NCBI GenBank assembly: GCA_937952285.1
Contig: CALFZE010000028.1
Span: 1 to 15,484, forward strand
Origin: UBA2428 sp002343545
Lineage (GTDB): Bacteria > Bdellovibrionota > UBA2428
Reading direction: 5' to 3'
DNA length: 15,484 bases
Below, piece after piece: positions 6,725 through 13,988 of this stretch (position 1 is its first letter; each line of letters starts with the position of its first letter). Below the pieces are notes generated by a model. It was given only the letters and a program-made list of their open reading frames with translations. It had not been told where the DNA came from and did no database searches. Both the position numbers and the translations under genes were made by a program.

Positions 6725-7645
6725 GATCAGGGCGCCGCCGATAAGCTTGAAGCTTCCGATCGGCTCCGAAAGGAAAACGGCCGCGAGGATCGTACCGAAG
6801 ACCGGTTGGATGAAAAGCGAAAGCGCGACGGACGCCACGTTCAGGTAGCGGAGGGCGTGGATCCAAAAGAGGTAGCTCGCCGTGGTGCCCACCGGGCCGA
6901 GCCAAAGGAGCGCGATAACCTGGTCACGACCGATGCGCGCGGCGAGCGTCGACACGTCCAGGCGCCCCGTCGCTAGCAAGACGAGCGTCAACGCGAAGAA
7001 GCCCACCGTGAGGGCGATGCCAAAGATCCAAGCCGGCTCGCGGCGACGCGAAACGAGCTTGGCGCTTCCCACCGAGAAGGTCGACTCGCCGAACATCGAC
7101 AGCAGGAGCGCGAAATTTCCGAAGAAGCGCAGGCTGCCCTGCACGGAATCCGCCATGGCCGTCGGCCCCGAGAGCACGCAGAAGCCGAAGAGGGCGAGCG
7201 CGAAGCCGGCGCGATCCTGCGGCGAAAGGGGATCGCGCAGGAAGACCCAAGCGAGCCCCACCGTGATGAGCGGCTCCATCGCGACGATGAGGGCGTTGTC
7301 GCTCGCGTGCGAAACGGCGAGGCCGCTGAGTTGGAGCCAAGGCGCGAGGCAAAAATTCAGGAGGCCGATGAGCGCGAGCAAAGCGACGTCCACCCCCGAC
7401 ACCGGCCGAGCTGCTGCCGGCCGAGGCGCGGCCAGGTCGGCTTCGGGGAGCTTTGGAGCACGCCCGCGACGCCAAGCCTTCACGGCCAAAAACCCGACCG
7501 CGAAGGCGACCCAAGCCGAGCCGTAACGAAGCCAGGCGGCCTCGGCCGGGGTGAAAACGCGCAGCAGGATCTTGCCCATGATGGGATGCGCGGACCAGAG
7601 GAGGTTTCCCAGCAGCAATCCCAAGAAGTAAAGGCGCGCGCGCAT
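6677..7645 (-). CDS. EamA/DMT-superfamily transporter
   Basis: The 322-residue product has about ten hydrophobic segments in two halves, the layout of EamA (DUF6) drug/metabolite exporters. The first half opens with G-N-L-L-W-S-A-H-P near residue 13 and has the P-A-E-A-A-W-L-R-Y-G segment after TM1. Both halves end in the family's Glu-Pro turn: M-E-P-L at 123-126 and S-E-P-I-G at 293-297. A basic, Pro/Ala-rich loop (about 58-83) follows TM2. The substrate cannot be predicted, since amino-acid, nucleotide-sugar and drug export are all known in the family. ATG 7645 has GAAGG on the minus strand seven bases upstream. The last 16 codons overlap the end of dsbD on the other strand. Confidence 0.92.
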   Translation of the reverse strand: MRARLYFLGLLLGNLLWSAHPIMGKILLRVFTPAEAAWLRYGSAWVAFAVGFLAVKAWRRGRAPKLPEADLAAPRPAAARPVSGVDVALLALIGLLNFCLAPWLQLSGLAVSHASDNALIVAMEPLITVGLAWVFLRDPLSPQDRAGFALALFGFCVLSGPTAMADSVQGSLRFFGNFALLLSMFGESTFSVGSAKLVSRRREPAWIFGIALTVGFFALTLVLLATGRLDVSTLAARIGRDQVIALLWLGPVGTTASYLFWIHALRYLNVASVALSLFIQPVFGTILAAVFLSEPIGSFKLIGGALILAALALSAFQPRAER

Positions 7646-7819
7646 GCCATCGCCTTCTTAGGCCCTCGGCCGGAGAAAGTCACACGCCCCCCGCCGCGCT
7701 TTTCGACGCCTGTTTAACTTTTCGACACTTCTGCCGAAAAGAAGCCCGTAAGCCCTTGTCTCGACGGCAGCCCGCGCGGCACGCGCGTTGCACCTTCCGG
7801 GTAAGGGGGACGGAGAGCG
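7646..7819. promoter_or_regulatory. Divergent regulatory region with repeated CTTTTCG boxes
   Basis: This 174-base gap separates the transporter (minus) from the putative hydrolase (plus). It contains CTTTTCGAC twice as direct repeats (7699-7707 and 7718-7726, 19 bases apart) and the inverse CGAAAAG at 7735-7741. The second copy and the inverse form a 7-base inverted repeat with a 10-base centre. The boxes flank the most AT-rich part (TGTTTAACTTTT). Such an array suits a transcription-factor operator, but no known regulator consensus was matched. GGAGAG at 7812-7817 is the ribosome site for the plus gene. Confidence 0.4.
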
Positions 7820-9274
7820 ATGAAAAGAATTTGGGCCTTTCGCGCGCAAGCCGGCTTCGCCGTCCTCGCGGCTTTCGCGGCGCCGCGCCCGGCCTCGGCC
7901 GACGTGAAGAGCACGCTCCTCAAGCCCTTCCACGCCGTCGACCGCCTCGTCCGCGGCCGCGACCAGGAAAAGGCCGTGCTCGTCACGCAAAACAAGCAAG
8001 ACCTCCAAGTCTTCGACGACGGGCTCGGCCGTCTCGCCGAGCGGATGGCCGACCTCACGCTCTGCGTGCGCGGCAACGCCGTGAACGGCGTGGATGCCTC
8101 GACCCTCGAGTGGTACCTGGGCGATTCGCTCGGGGCTTGGCTCGCCTCGGTCGAGCGCGACTTTAACCCCTCGCTCAAGCTCTCGCTCGAGAAACGCGAA
8201 TTCGCCGAACGTTACGTGGCGGCACTCAAGAAGCGTCTCGAGGGCTCCGAGGTTCCGAAGAGCCTCGAGACGCTCGGGCTCATGCTCGAAGCTTCCGTCG
8301 ACCAAGCCCTCCACCGCGCGCGCACCGAGGACGTCGCGGTCGGCGGCGGCGCCCGCTCGCTCAAGCTTCTCAACCCGCCCACGCGCCGCCAGCTCAGCGA
8401 AGTCGTGGCGAGCAACCACAACGCGACCCTCGCGAGCCTCCAGCCGAACTGCTCGGACCGTCGCAAGGGTTCCGCGTTCTACGAAACGCCGAGCTTCGGC
8501 CACCGCGCCCCGGCCAGCGTCGAGACGGCGGCTTCGGCAACGGTCCCCTACACGCCGCCGCGCCTGAACCCCTCGATGCCCGCCACGAGCGGCGCCGCCC
8601 CGAGCCGTCCGACCGCGCCGCCGCCGTCGACATCCTCCACCGCGAGCCACGCCGCGCCCGCCCCGCGGCCGAGCGCGACGCCGACCGAAGATCTCCGCCG
8701 TCGCCGCGGCCTCACGAATATCTTTTCCCGCTCGTTGAACGCCGACACGCAGAGCCTCATCAACATCGCCTACGAAGAATCCAAGAAGAACCGTCCCTAC
8801 TTCACCGAGACCGGCTCCCGGTCGCGCGAGGTCGGTCGCGGGCAGAAACGCAACAAACAAGGGGTCATCGTCGATCCCGCGACGAAGGACGCCTCCCGCT
8901 CGCTCGGCGCCTGCGCCATGTACGTCTCGATCGCGCTCGAAAGGCAGGGCTGCGTCTCGTCGGGTTACCGCGCGCCGAAGGCATCGGCCAAGTTGATGGG
9001 CGATAACCTGCCCGCGCAAGGATTCACGAACATCTTCCGGAACGGCCGTCTCCCCGAAGGGATGAAGAGCCTGCACGACCTGCCGCCCGGCGCCGTCATT
9101 GTCTACGACGGCGGCCGGCACGGCCACGTCGAGATCAAGACGCAGAACGGCTACGTGAGCGACTACTTCAGCACGTCGGCCCGCACGGGCAGCGACGGCC
9201 GCATCGAGGGCCCCAGCCGGAAGGTCATCGGAATCTGGGTCAAGCCCGCTTGCGGCGCGGGGGAGATGACGTGA
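7820..9274 (+). CDS. Exported papain-fold (CHAP/NlpC-P60-like) putative peptidoglycan hydrolase
   Basis: The 484-residue protein starts at ATG 7820 with GGAGAG two bases upstream. It has a signal peptide (basic start, hydrophobic about 11-20, cleavage near A-S-A, residue 27). Residues 28-230 are a helical domain I do not recognise. Residues 231-290 are a Pro/Ala/Ser/Thr linker typical of secreted wall enzymes. Residues 300-476 look like a papain-type cysteine hydrolase. Cys365 starts a helix (G-A-C-A-M-Y-V-S-I-A-L), followed by a G-F segment (401-402), a P-P-G-A-V-I-V-Y-D strand (422-430), then G-H436-V-E-I and a downstream acidic S-D-Y (447-449). This matches the Cys-His order of CHAP and NlpC/P60 amidases and endopeptidases. 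Cleavage of peptidoglycan peptides is inferred from the family. A second cysteine pair is possible (C378, C478). The small lipoprotein gene follows closely. Confidence 0.8.
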   Translation: MKRIWAFRAQAGFAVLAAFAAPRPASADVKSTLLKPFHAVDRLVRGRDQEKAVLVTQNKQDLQVFDDGLGRLAERMADLTLCVRGNAVNGVDASTLEWYLGDSLGAWLASVERDFNPSLKLSLEKREFAERYVAALKKRLEGSEVPKSLETLGLMLEASVDQALHRARTEDVAVGGGARSLKLLNPPTRRQLSEVVASNHNATLASLQPNCSDRRKGSAFYETPSFGHRAPASVETAASATVPYTPPRLNPSMPATSGAAPSRPTAPPPSTSSTASHAAPAPRPSATPTEDLRRRRGLTNIFSRSLNADTQSLINIAYEESKKNRPYFTETGSRSREVGRGQKRNKQGVIVDPATKDASRSLGACAMYVSIALERQGCVSSGYRAPKASAKLMGDNLPAQGFTNIFRNGRLPEGMKSLHDLPPGAVIVYDGGRHGHVEIKTQNGYVSDYFSTSARTGSDGRIEGPSRKVIGIWVKPACGAGEMT

Positions 9275-9291
9275 AAATGGGAGACATGCTC

Positions 9292-9822
9292 ATGACGAGT
9301 TCGAAGCGCCGCTCCCTCTTCTTCGCCGCCTCGCTCGCCCTCTCGGGTTGCGCGAGCGCGCCGGCCCACGCGACGCCCCCGACCAAGGCGGGCGTCGCCG
9401 AGGAGGCCAAAGCTCCCGAGCTCGCTTCGCTGCTGCCGCGTCTCGAGGCCGCCGCCAAGCGCGTCGCCGAACGCAAGAAAAGCTACGTCGAGCCGAAGTC
9501 CGGCGAGCCGACCGACACGCCCTACACGGCGGAAGGCTCCCTCGCGGACGAAGCCAATGTAGCGCTCGCGCGCGAGGCGCAAGCGCTCGCGAAGAGCGCC
9601 TCGGTAACCCGCGAAAGGATGAACACCTATCTGAACGCGACGGCGCTCGCCGTCCTCATCGATCCCTCGAACGCGGCCGCCGAAGAGGCGATCCCCGTGC
9701 GCGCGAAGCACAAAAAGCTTTTCCACGAAGGCATCGAAACGCTCGAGAAAACGCGGCGCGAGGAGCTCGGCCGCGCCATCAATAACTTCGCGCGCGAGGC
9801 GATCGGCGGCAACGGCGGCTGA
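9292..9822 (+). CDS. Small Ala-rich helical lipoprotein
   Basis: From ATG 9292 the product is 176 residues with a textbook lipoprotein signal: M-T-S-S-K-R-R, a hydrophobic core and lipobox L-S-G-C20, followed by A-S, which in E. coli rules would favour the outer membrane. GGGAGA at 9279-9284 gives a 7-base spacer. ATG 9277 and GTG 9271 are in-frame alternatives; the latter would overlap the preceding stop. The mature part is mostly charged, Ala-rich helix (about 40-65, 80-115, 130-170) with no motif I know. Its start lies 17 bases after the hydrolase stop, so the two genes are almost certainly co-expressed, and it may anchor, inhibit or assist that enzyme. That partnership is inferred from position only. 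Confidence 0.78.
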   Translation: MTSSKRRSLFFAASLALSGCASAPAHATPPTKAGVAEEAKAPELASLLPRLEAAAKRVAERKKSYVEPKSGEPTDTPYTAEGSLADEANVALAREAQALAKSASVTRERMNTYLNATALAVLIDPSNAAAEEAIPVRAKHKKLFHEGIETLEKTRREELGRAINNFAREAIGGNGG

Positions 9823-9830
9823 AGCCGCCG
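9813..9830. terminator. GC-rich hairpin with the stop codon in its loop
   Basis: CGGCGGC at 9813-9819 and GCCGCCG at 9824-9830 form a perfect 7-bp stem closing a TGAA loop, and the lipoprotein gene's TGA stop is at 9820-9822. The hairpin sits at the start of the 35-base gap between two convergent genes and could act on either transcript. There is no T-run, so it is not a canonical intrinsic terminator. Confidence 0.35.
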
Positions 9831-9857
9831 ACGCCGCGATCAAGACACGCCTCCCGC

Positions 9858-11585
9858 TTAGTTCGTCGGACGGAACGAGTAGCGGTTCGAGATCCCGTTG
9901 CCCGTCGAGGTGTATTCGCAGTTCCAACCCTGGGCCGCCGCCGGCCCCTGGGCCAGGCAATCCAAACGAAGGACGAAGAGTCCGCCCGAGCCCGATCCCT
10001 GGACTTGGGCCGAAAGCAGGCCCGTGTCGAGTCGCCACTCCGCGACCGGGAAAGTCATGATGACGTCCTTCGAGAAAGCGATCGAGGCGCGAACGAAACG
10101 GGTCGCCTCGAAAAACTCCGCGAGCTCGTTGTCGCGGGTGGGCATCGGCGAGAGGATCTCGAGACCGATCGTGTTCGTGCCTTCACGCGCCGAGTAGCGA
10201 CGCGCGAAAGTCGGCAGCGACGGAACGACCCCGTTCGCGGCCGGGTTCACGGTGAAGGTCCGGACGTCGCCGCGCACGCCCGCGCGCAGCACGCAGTTCA
10301 GCACCGAGGGAAGCTCCGCCGCGGCGCCTTGGCACTCCAAACGCAGCGCCGAGCTTTTGCCGGCGTAGGCGACCGTCGTCGTCGCGACGAGGCGACGCGC
10401 GACCGAATTCCACGAGGCCGTCGGGAAGACGATCTCGGTGACCGGGCTCAGGCCGATCGTCACGCGAAGCGCGGTCTCCAGGCGGTAGATCGACTCGAAA
10501 TCGGCGCGCTCGCTCGGTTCGGCCTGGTCGACCGTGATCGAAAGCGGGATGAGCGCCGAGCTACCGGGCGCGGACGTCGTCGAGCCGACCATGACGCCGC
10601 CCAGGGGGCGAAGATTCTGGCCGTCGAAAGTTTCCTCGGCCGGTTCGAAGCTCAGGAAGTGGCGGCGCGTTTCGCCCTGCAACCACGTCAGGCAGTTGAA
10701 GGCCGGTACGCCGGCAAAGCGCTCGGCCTCGGCGGCCGCGCGCTCCTGGCACTCGATCGTGACGGGCATCGCGCCGCCACCGGGCCAGGAAATCGTTTGG
10801 GTCGCGCGCAAGACGCGCGCCGTGCGGTCCCACTGGGCGCTCGGGAACTCGACCTCGAGCTCGCGACTAAACACGAGCGAGACGCGCATCGCGCGCACGG
10901 GCGAGAAGTAGTCCACGAGCTCGGTCAGGCCTGGCTCGGACACGGACTCGAGACGCATGCCGATGGTGTGGGCGCCGAGGACGGGAATCGTCATCTGGCC
11001 CAGGTAGCTCTGCTCGAAGCTGAAGGCGGGACGGAGGCCTTGCGGGTCGCCGTCCTGCAACGGGCGCGGCAGCTCGACGACCGCGTCGCGCTCGAGACGA
11101 ACGCGGCCGGCCTGGTCGGGGAAACCGTCGATGCCGAAGCGTCCGTCCCAGCTCTTGCGATCCGCCGCGAAGCTGCCCGTGATCGATAGGTTCGACTTCG
11201 TGCCCGCGCGCGTCTGCACCGGCAGGAGCGCCTTCATGACGCCCGTTTCAAAGTCGTAGCTCGCGTCCTCGAACACGATGACGACGGAGCGATTCGAAGT
11301 GAAAGTGCCCTGCAAACGCAGCACGGGGACTTCTTCGCTGCGCGTGCCGTCGCTGGACGTGCGCACTTTGGAATCGGCCTGGATCTCGACGTCGAGACGG
11401 CCGAGGGGACTGTTGTCGCGCGGATCCCGCACGAGCCCGGCGTAGCGGCCGGCCACGGCCTCGACCTTCGCGCGCTCTTCGAGGACGCGCTCGCGACGGA
11501 AGTCGTCGGAGTTTCGACCACACGCAGCAATCGCGAGGAGCGAAAGAAGGCTGAGGGAAATTTTCTTGAATGTCTTCCGTGACAT
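9858..11585 (-). CDS. Lipoprotein with three tandem Cys-pair beta-rich repeats
   Basis: ATG 11585 is chosen over an in-frame TTG at 11660 because it gives a compact lipoprotein signal (M-S-R-K-T-F-K-K, hydrophobic core, I-A-A-C22). The 575-residue protein has an N-terminal beta-rich domain (about 45-170) containing G-R-Y-A-G-L-V and V-L-R-L-Q-G-T-F. Three repeats follow at about 188-312, 328-447 and 460-573. Each carries the core F-P-x-A-x-W (247-252, 387-392, 512-517), then an L-x-C or I-x-C strand and a second cysteine: C279/C298, C418/C431, C543/C556. The second cysteine is always in N-C. The repeat pattern suggests three similar beta-sandwich domains, each with one disulfide, on the periplasmic or outer face of the membrane. 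I do not know the family. It is divergent from another lipoprotein gene. Confidence 0.83.
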   Translation of the reverse strand: MSRKTFKKISLSLLSLLAIAACGRNSDDFRRERVLEERAKVEAVAGRYAGLVRDPRDNSPLGRLDVEIQADSKVRTSSDGTRSEEVPVLRLQGTFTSNRSVVIVFEDASYDFETGVMKALLPVQTRAGTKSNLSITGSFAADRKSWDGRFGIDGFPDQAGRVRLERDAVVELPRPLQDGDPQGLRPAFSFEQSYLGQMTIPVLGAHTIGMRLESVSEPGLTELVDYFSPVRAMRVSLVFSRELEVEFPSAQWDRTARVLRATQTISWPGGGAMPVTIECQERAAAEAERFAGVPAFNCLTWLQGETRRHFLSFEPAEETFDGQNLRPLGGVMVGSTTSAPGSSALIPLSITVDQAEPSERADFESIYRLETALRVTIGLSPVTEIVFPTASWNSVARRLVATTTVAYAGKSSALRLECQGAAAELPSVLNCVLRAGVRGDVRTFTVNPAANGVVPSLPTFARRYSAREGTNTIGLEILSPMPTRDNELAEFFEATRFVRASIAFSKDVIMTFPVAEWRLDTGLLSAQVQGSGSGGLFVLRLDCLAQGPAAAQGWNCEYTSTGNGISNRYSFRPTN

Positions 11586-11727
11586 AAGGCGGAGACTGCC
11601 CTTTAGGCGCGGGCGGAGCAACGAGATAATACATGAGCGAAAACTCGCTTTTCCCGCCAAAGGAAAAACCCCAACGATTTGAATATCTTTGGAAGCTTCG
11701 CCAAACTGGCCCCGGGGGGTGGCTCAC
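11586..11727. promoter_or_regulatory. Divergent promoter region between two lipoprotein genes
   Basis: This 142-base gap is clearly AT-richer than its flanks. GATAAT at 11625-11630 on the plus strand, and the overlapping TATTAT read on the minus strand at 11631-11626, resemble -10 boxes, but neither has a good -35. A small hairpin AGCGA-AAAC-TCGCT followed by four T (11636-11652) lies beside them. GGGGGG at 11714-11719 is the ribosome site that fixes the TTG start at 11728. Confidence 0.4.
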
Positions 11728-12651
11728 TTGAAAAGAAACGCGACGTTCAAGCGACGGGTTCCGCTCCTCGTCCTTTTAGGGGGGCTCTCGGCCTGCGAGA
11801 TCCCCGTCCTCCGCGAATGCTCCGGGGCCGTCGAAAGACTCTCCGGCCGGACGACGCGAAAGCCCGGCGCGCTCGAAAACTCCGAGATCTGGAGCGGCGA
11901 GGTCACGCTCCAGGGCGACCTCTTCGTGGGGAACGGCTGCTCCCTCACGGTCGAAGCGGGGACGCTCGTGCGCGTTTTGCCCGACGACCGCTGGGCGCAC
12001 GCGCACGCGATGCACTTCGACGGCTCACTCGTCCCCCTTCCCCGCGCCGCCTTCGAGCGCGCTTCCGAGCGCACGAGCGCGATCGTCGTGCTCGAGGGGA
12101 GCCTGGAGCTGCGCGGGACCTCCTCGAACCCCGTCCGCTTCCGGGCGAGCGAAGGGAGTTGGTCCGGGATCGTCGCGCGTCGCCCGAAGCTCCTTTCGAT
12201 CCGGGGCGCCGAAATCGGCGACGCCTACCGCGGACTCGAAGTCATCGGCTACGTCTCGTCGGCGCCGCTGCGGATCCAAGACTCTCTTTTCGAGCGCACG
12301 ACGCTCTGTGGACTTTGCCTCGGCGGCGAGGATTCGGGTCGCGCGGTCGCGGCCGAAATACGGGGAAATCGCTTCCGCGACGGCGGCGGCAGCGGGATCG
12401 AGGCGCACGCCTTCGTGAGCGGCGTCGTGGAAGCGAATTTTTTCGAAGGCTACCGCGGAACGCCGGCGACGCCCGCGGCGGCGGCACGGCTGCGCGGCAA
12501 CGCCCTCAGCTTTCTCGACAACACGTTCGAGCGCAACGATATCGGCGTCGACTGCGCCGAGGCCTCGACGCCCGGCTTCGCCGGAAACCGCTTCGGCGCG
12601 GGCGCCCAGGCGAACGGGACGGATTCGACTTGCCCCGATTTCGCGCCCTGA
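11728..12651 (+). CDS. Right-handed beta-helix lipoprotein
   Basis: TTG 11728 with GGGGGG eight bases upstream gives 307 residues and a lipoprotein signal: M-K-R-N-A-T-F-K-R-R, hydrophobic core, L-S-A-C23. In-frame TTG 11689 and GTG 11719 would only lengthen the N-terminus. Residues 55-82 show the entry turn typical of parallel beta-helix surface proteins: W-S-G-E-V, L-F-V, then L-T-V-E-A-G-T-L-V. Residues 120-295 keep short strand-turn rungs, including I-x-G-N-R-F (211-216), V-x-A-N-F-F (234-239), F-L-D-N-T-F (262-267) and F-A-G-N-R-F (284-289). This N-x-F ladder is characteristic of the family. Six cysteines remain in the mature part (31, 71, 194, 197, 276, 302). No polysaccharide-lyase active site is evident, so binding or structural roles are as likely as enzymatic ones. 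Confidence 0.82.
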   Translation: MKRNATFKRRVPLLVLLGGLSACEIPVLRECSGAVERLSGRTTRKPGALENSEIWSGEVTLQGDLFVGNGCSLTVEAGTLVRVLPDDRWAHAHAMHFDGSLVPLPRAAFERASERTSAIVVLEGSLELRGTSSNPVRFRASEGSWSGIVARRPKLLSIRGAEIGDAYRGLEVIGYVSSAPLRIQDSLFERTTLCGLCLGGEDSGRAVAAEIRGNRFRDGGGSGIEAHAFVSGVVEANFFEGYRGTPATPAAAARLRGNALSFLDNTFERNDIGVDCAEASTPGFAGNRFGAGAQANGTDSTCPDFAP

Positions 12652-12720
12652 GCGCGGCGGTCGGCGCGACGACGCGTTTCGCCTTGCCCTCCCCGCTCCG
12701 CCGAGACTAGCTTGTCCCGC

Positions 12721-13914
12721 ATGAAGACGAGCATCGAGCAACGCCTGCGCGACCTTCAACACTTCGGCGAAGAAGGCGGCGTCGTTCCCGTCATCGACGT
12801 CGCGGCGACCTCGACCTTCCTGAATCCCGAAGACATGGCGCGCACCTTCCAGGGCGAGTTGCCGGGTTGTTACCTCTACAGCCGCCACTCGAACCCGACG
12901 GTGAAGGCCTTCTCGGCCAAGATCGCCGCCCTCGAGGGGACCGAGGCCGCCCTCGGCGTCTCGAGCGGGATGGCCGCCATCACGGCGAGCCTGCTGCAGC
13001 TCCTTCGCCAAGGCGACCACCTCATCTCGTCGCGCGTCGTCTACGGCGGCACCTACGCGCTCTTCGAAAACCTGCTCCCGCGCTTCGGCATCGAAGTCAG
13101 CTTCGTCGATCTCGACGACGAAGCCGCCCTCGCCGCGGCCGTGCGCCCGGGCCGCACGAAGGTCCTCTACGCAGAGACGATGAGCAACCCGATGCTCACG
13201 ATCTCGGACCTTCCGCGCCTGGCCCGCTTCAAGGAAAAGCACGGTCTCAAGCTCGTGATCGACAACACCTTCGCGCCGCTCATGGTCTCGCCCGCGCGCT
13301 TCGGCGCCGACGTCGTCGTGCACTCCGCGACGAAGTTCCTCTCGGGCGCGGCCGACATGATCGCGGGCGCCGTCGCGGGCCCGCGCGCCTTCGTCGACAG
13401 CCTCGTCGACGTGAACCACGGGGCCGTCATGCTGACGGGTCCCGTCATGGATCCGCGCACGGCGCACGAGCTCTACCTGCGCCTCGATCACTTGCCGCTG
13501 CGGGTGCGGGCCCACTCCGCGGCCGCGCTCGACTTCGCGAGCTTCGCCGAGAAGCTCGGCGTGCCGACGATCTACCCCGGCCTCGCGAGCCACCCCCACC
13601 ACGCCCGTCTGCGCGAGATCGCGAACCCGGGCTTCGGCTTCGGCGGCATGGTCACGATCGACTGCGGCGATCCCAAGCGGGCGCTCGCCCTCGCGAAGCA
13701 ATTGCAGGACGCCCGCTTCGGCCTCTACGCCGTCTCGCTCGGCTTCTCGCGCACGCTCATGAGTTGCCCGGCCGTGTCGACCTCGAGCGAGATCCCCGAA
13801 GACAAACGTCGCGCCATGAAGCTCCACGAAGGGCTGCTCCGGCTCAGCATCGGCTTCACCGGCCACGCGGAAGAGATGCACGAGCGCTTCGCGAAGGCCT
13901 GGAAGGCCCTTTAA
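12721..13914 (+). CDS. Plant-type methionine gamma-lyase-like PLP enzyme (Cys/Met metabolism family)
   Basis: The 397-residue protein is a fold-type I PLP enzyme of the Cys/Met metabolism family. It has S-S-G-M-A-A-I (81-87) for cofactor phosphate, Y53 and R55 in Y-S-R-H-S-N-P-T, D181 in D-N-T-F-A facing the pyridine nitrogen, and Lys205 in H-S-A-T-K-F as the Schiff-base lysine. The segment after the lysine reads S-G-A-A-D-M-I-A-G instead of the usual G-H-S-D. With I-Y-P-G-L-A-S-H-P-H-H (284-294), A-V-S-L-G (337-341) and L-M-S-C (346-349), this recalls the Arabidopsis methionine gamma-lyase more than the classical bacterial enzymes, judged from memory. Position 110 is Gly where Pseudomonas methionine gamma-lyase has its reactive Cys116. 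Likely reactions are alpha,gamma-elimination of methionine or related transsulfuration. ATG 12721 lacks a clear Shine-Dalgarno sequence, and TTG 12712 is an alternative. Confidence 0.9.
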   Translation: MKTSIEQRLRDLQHFGEEGGVVPVIDVAATSTFLNPEDMARTFQGELPGCYLYSRHSNPTVKAFSAKIAALEGTEAALGVSSGMAAITASLLQLLRQGDHLISSRVVYGGTYALFENLLPRFGIEVSFVDLDDEAALAAAVRPGRTKVLYAETMSNPMLTISDLPRLARFKEKHGLKLVIDNTFAPLMVSPARFGADVVVHSATKFLSGAADMIAGAVAGPRAFVDSLVDVNHGAVMLTGPVMDPRTAHELYLRLDHLPLRVRAHSAAALDFASFAEKLGVPTIYPGLASHPHHARLREIANPGFGFGGMVTIDCGDPKRALALAKQLQDARFGLYAVSLGFSRTLMSCPAVSTSSEIPEDKRRAMKLHEGLLRLSIGFTGHAEEMHERFAKAWKAL

Positions 13915-13988
13915 GGCCCCGCCGACTTAGTTCGTTCCGACCGACACGTTTCTTCTCAGCTTTTGGGCGGCCGGACCGATAAAAACGC

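Noticed and set aside
7658..9127. 489-codon minus-strand frame opposite the wall hydrolase
   Set aside because: It has no recognisable domain. The plus-strand protein has a signal peptide, linker and catalytic motifs, so this frame is a shadow.
12025..13881. 618-codon open frame on the minus strand across the beta-helix and PLP-enzyme genes
   Set aside because: It is antisense to two recognisable plus-strand genes, spans their intergenic gap and is a charged low-complexity translation typical of GC-rich shadow frames.
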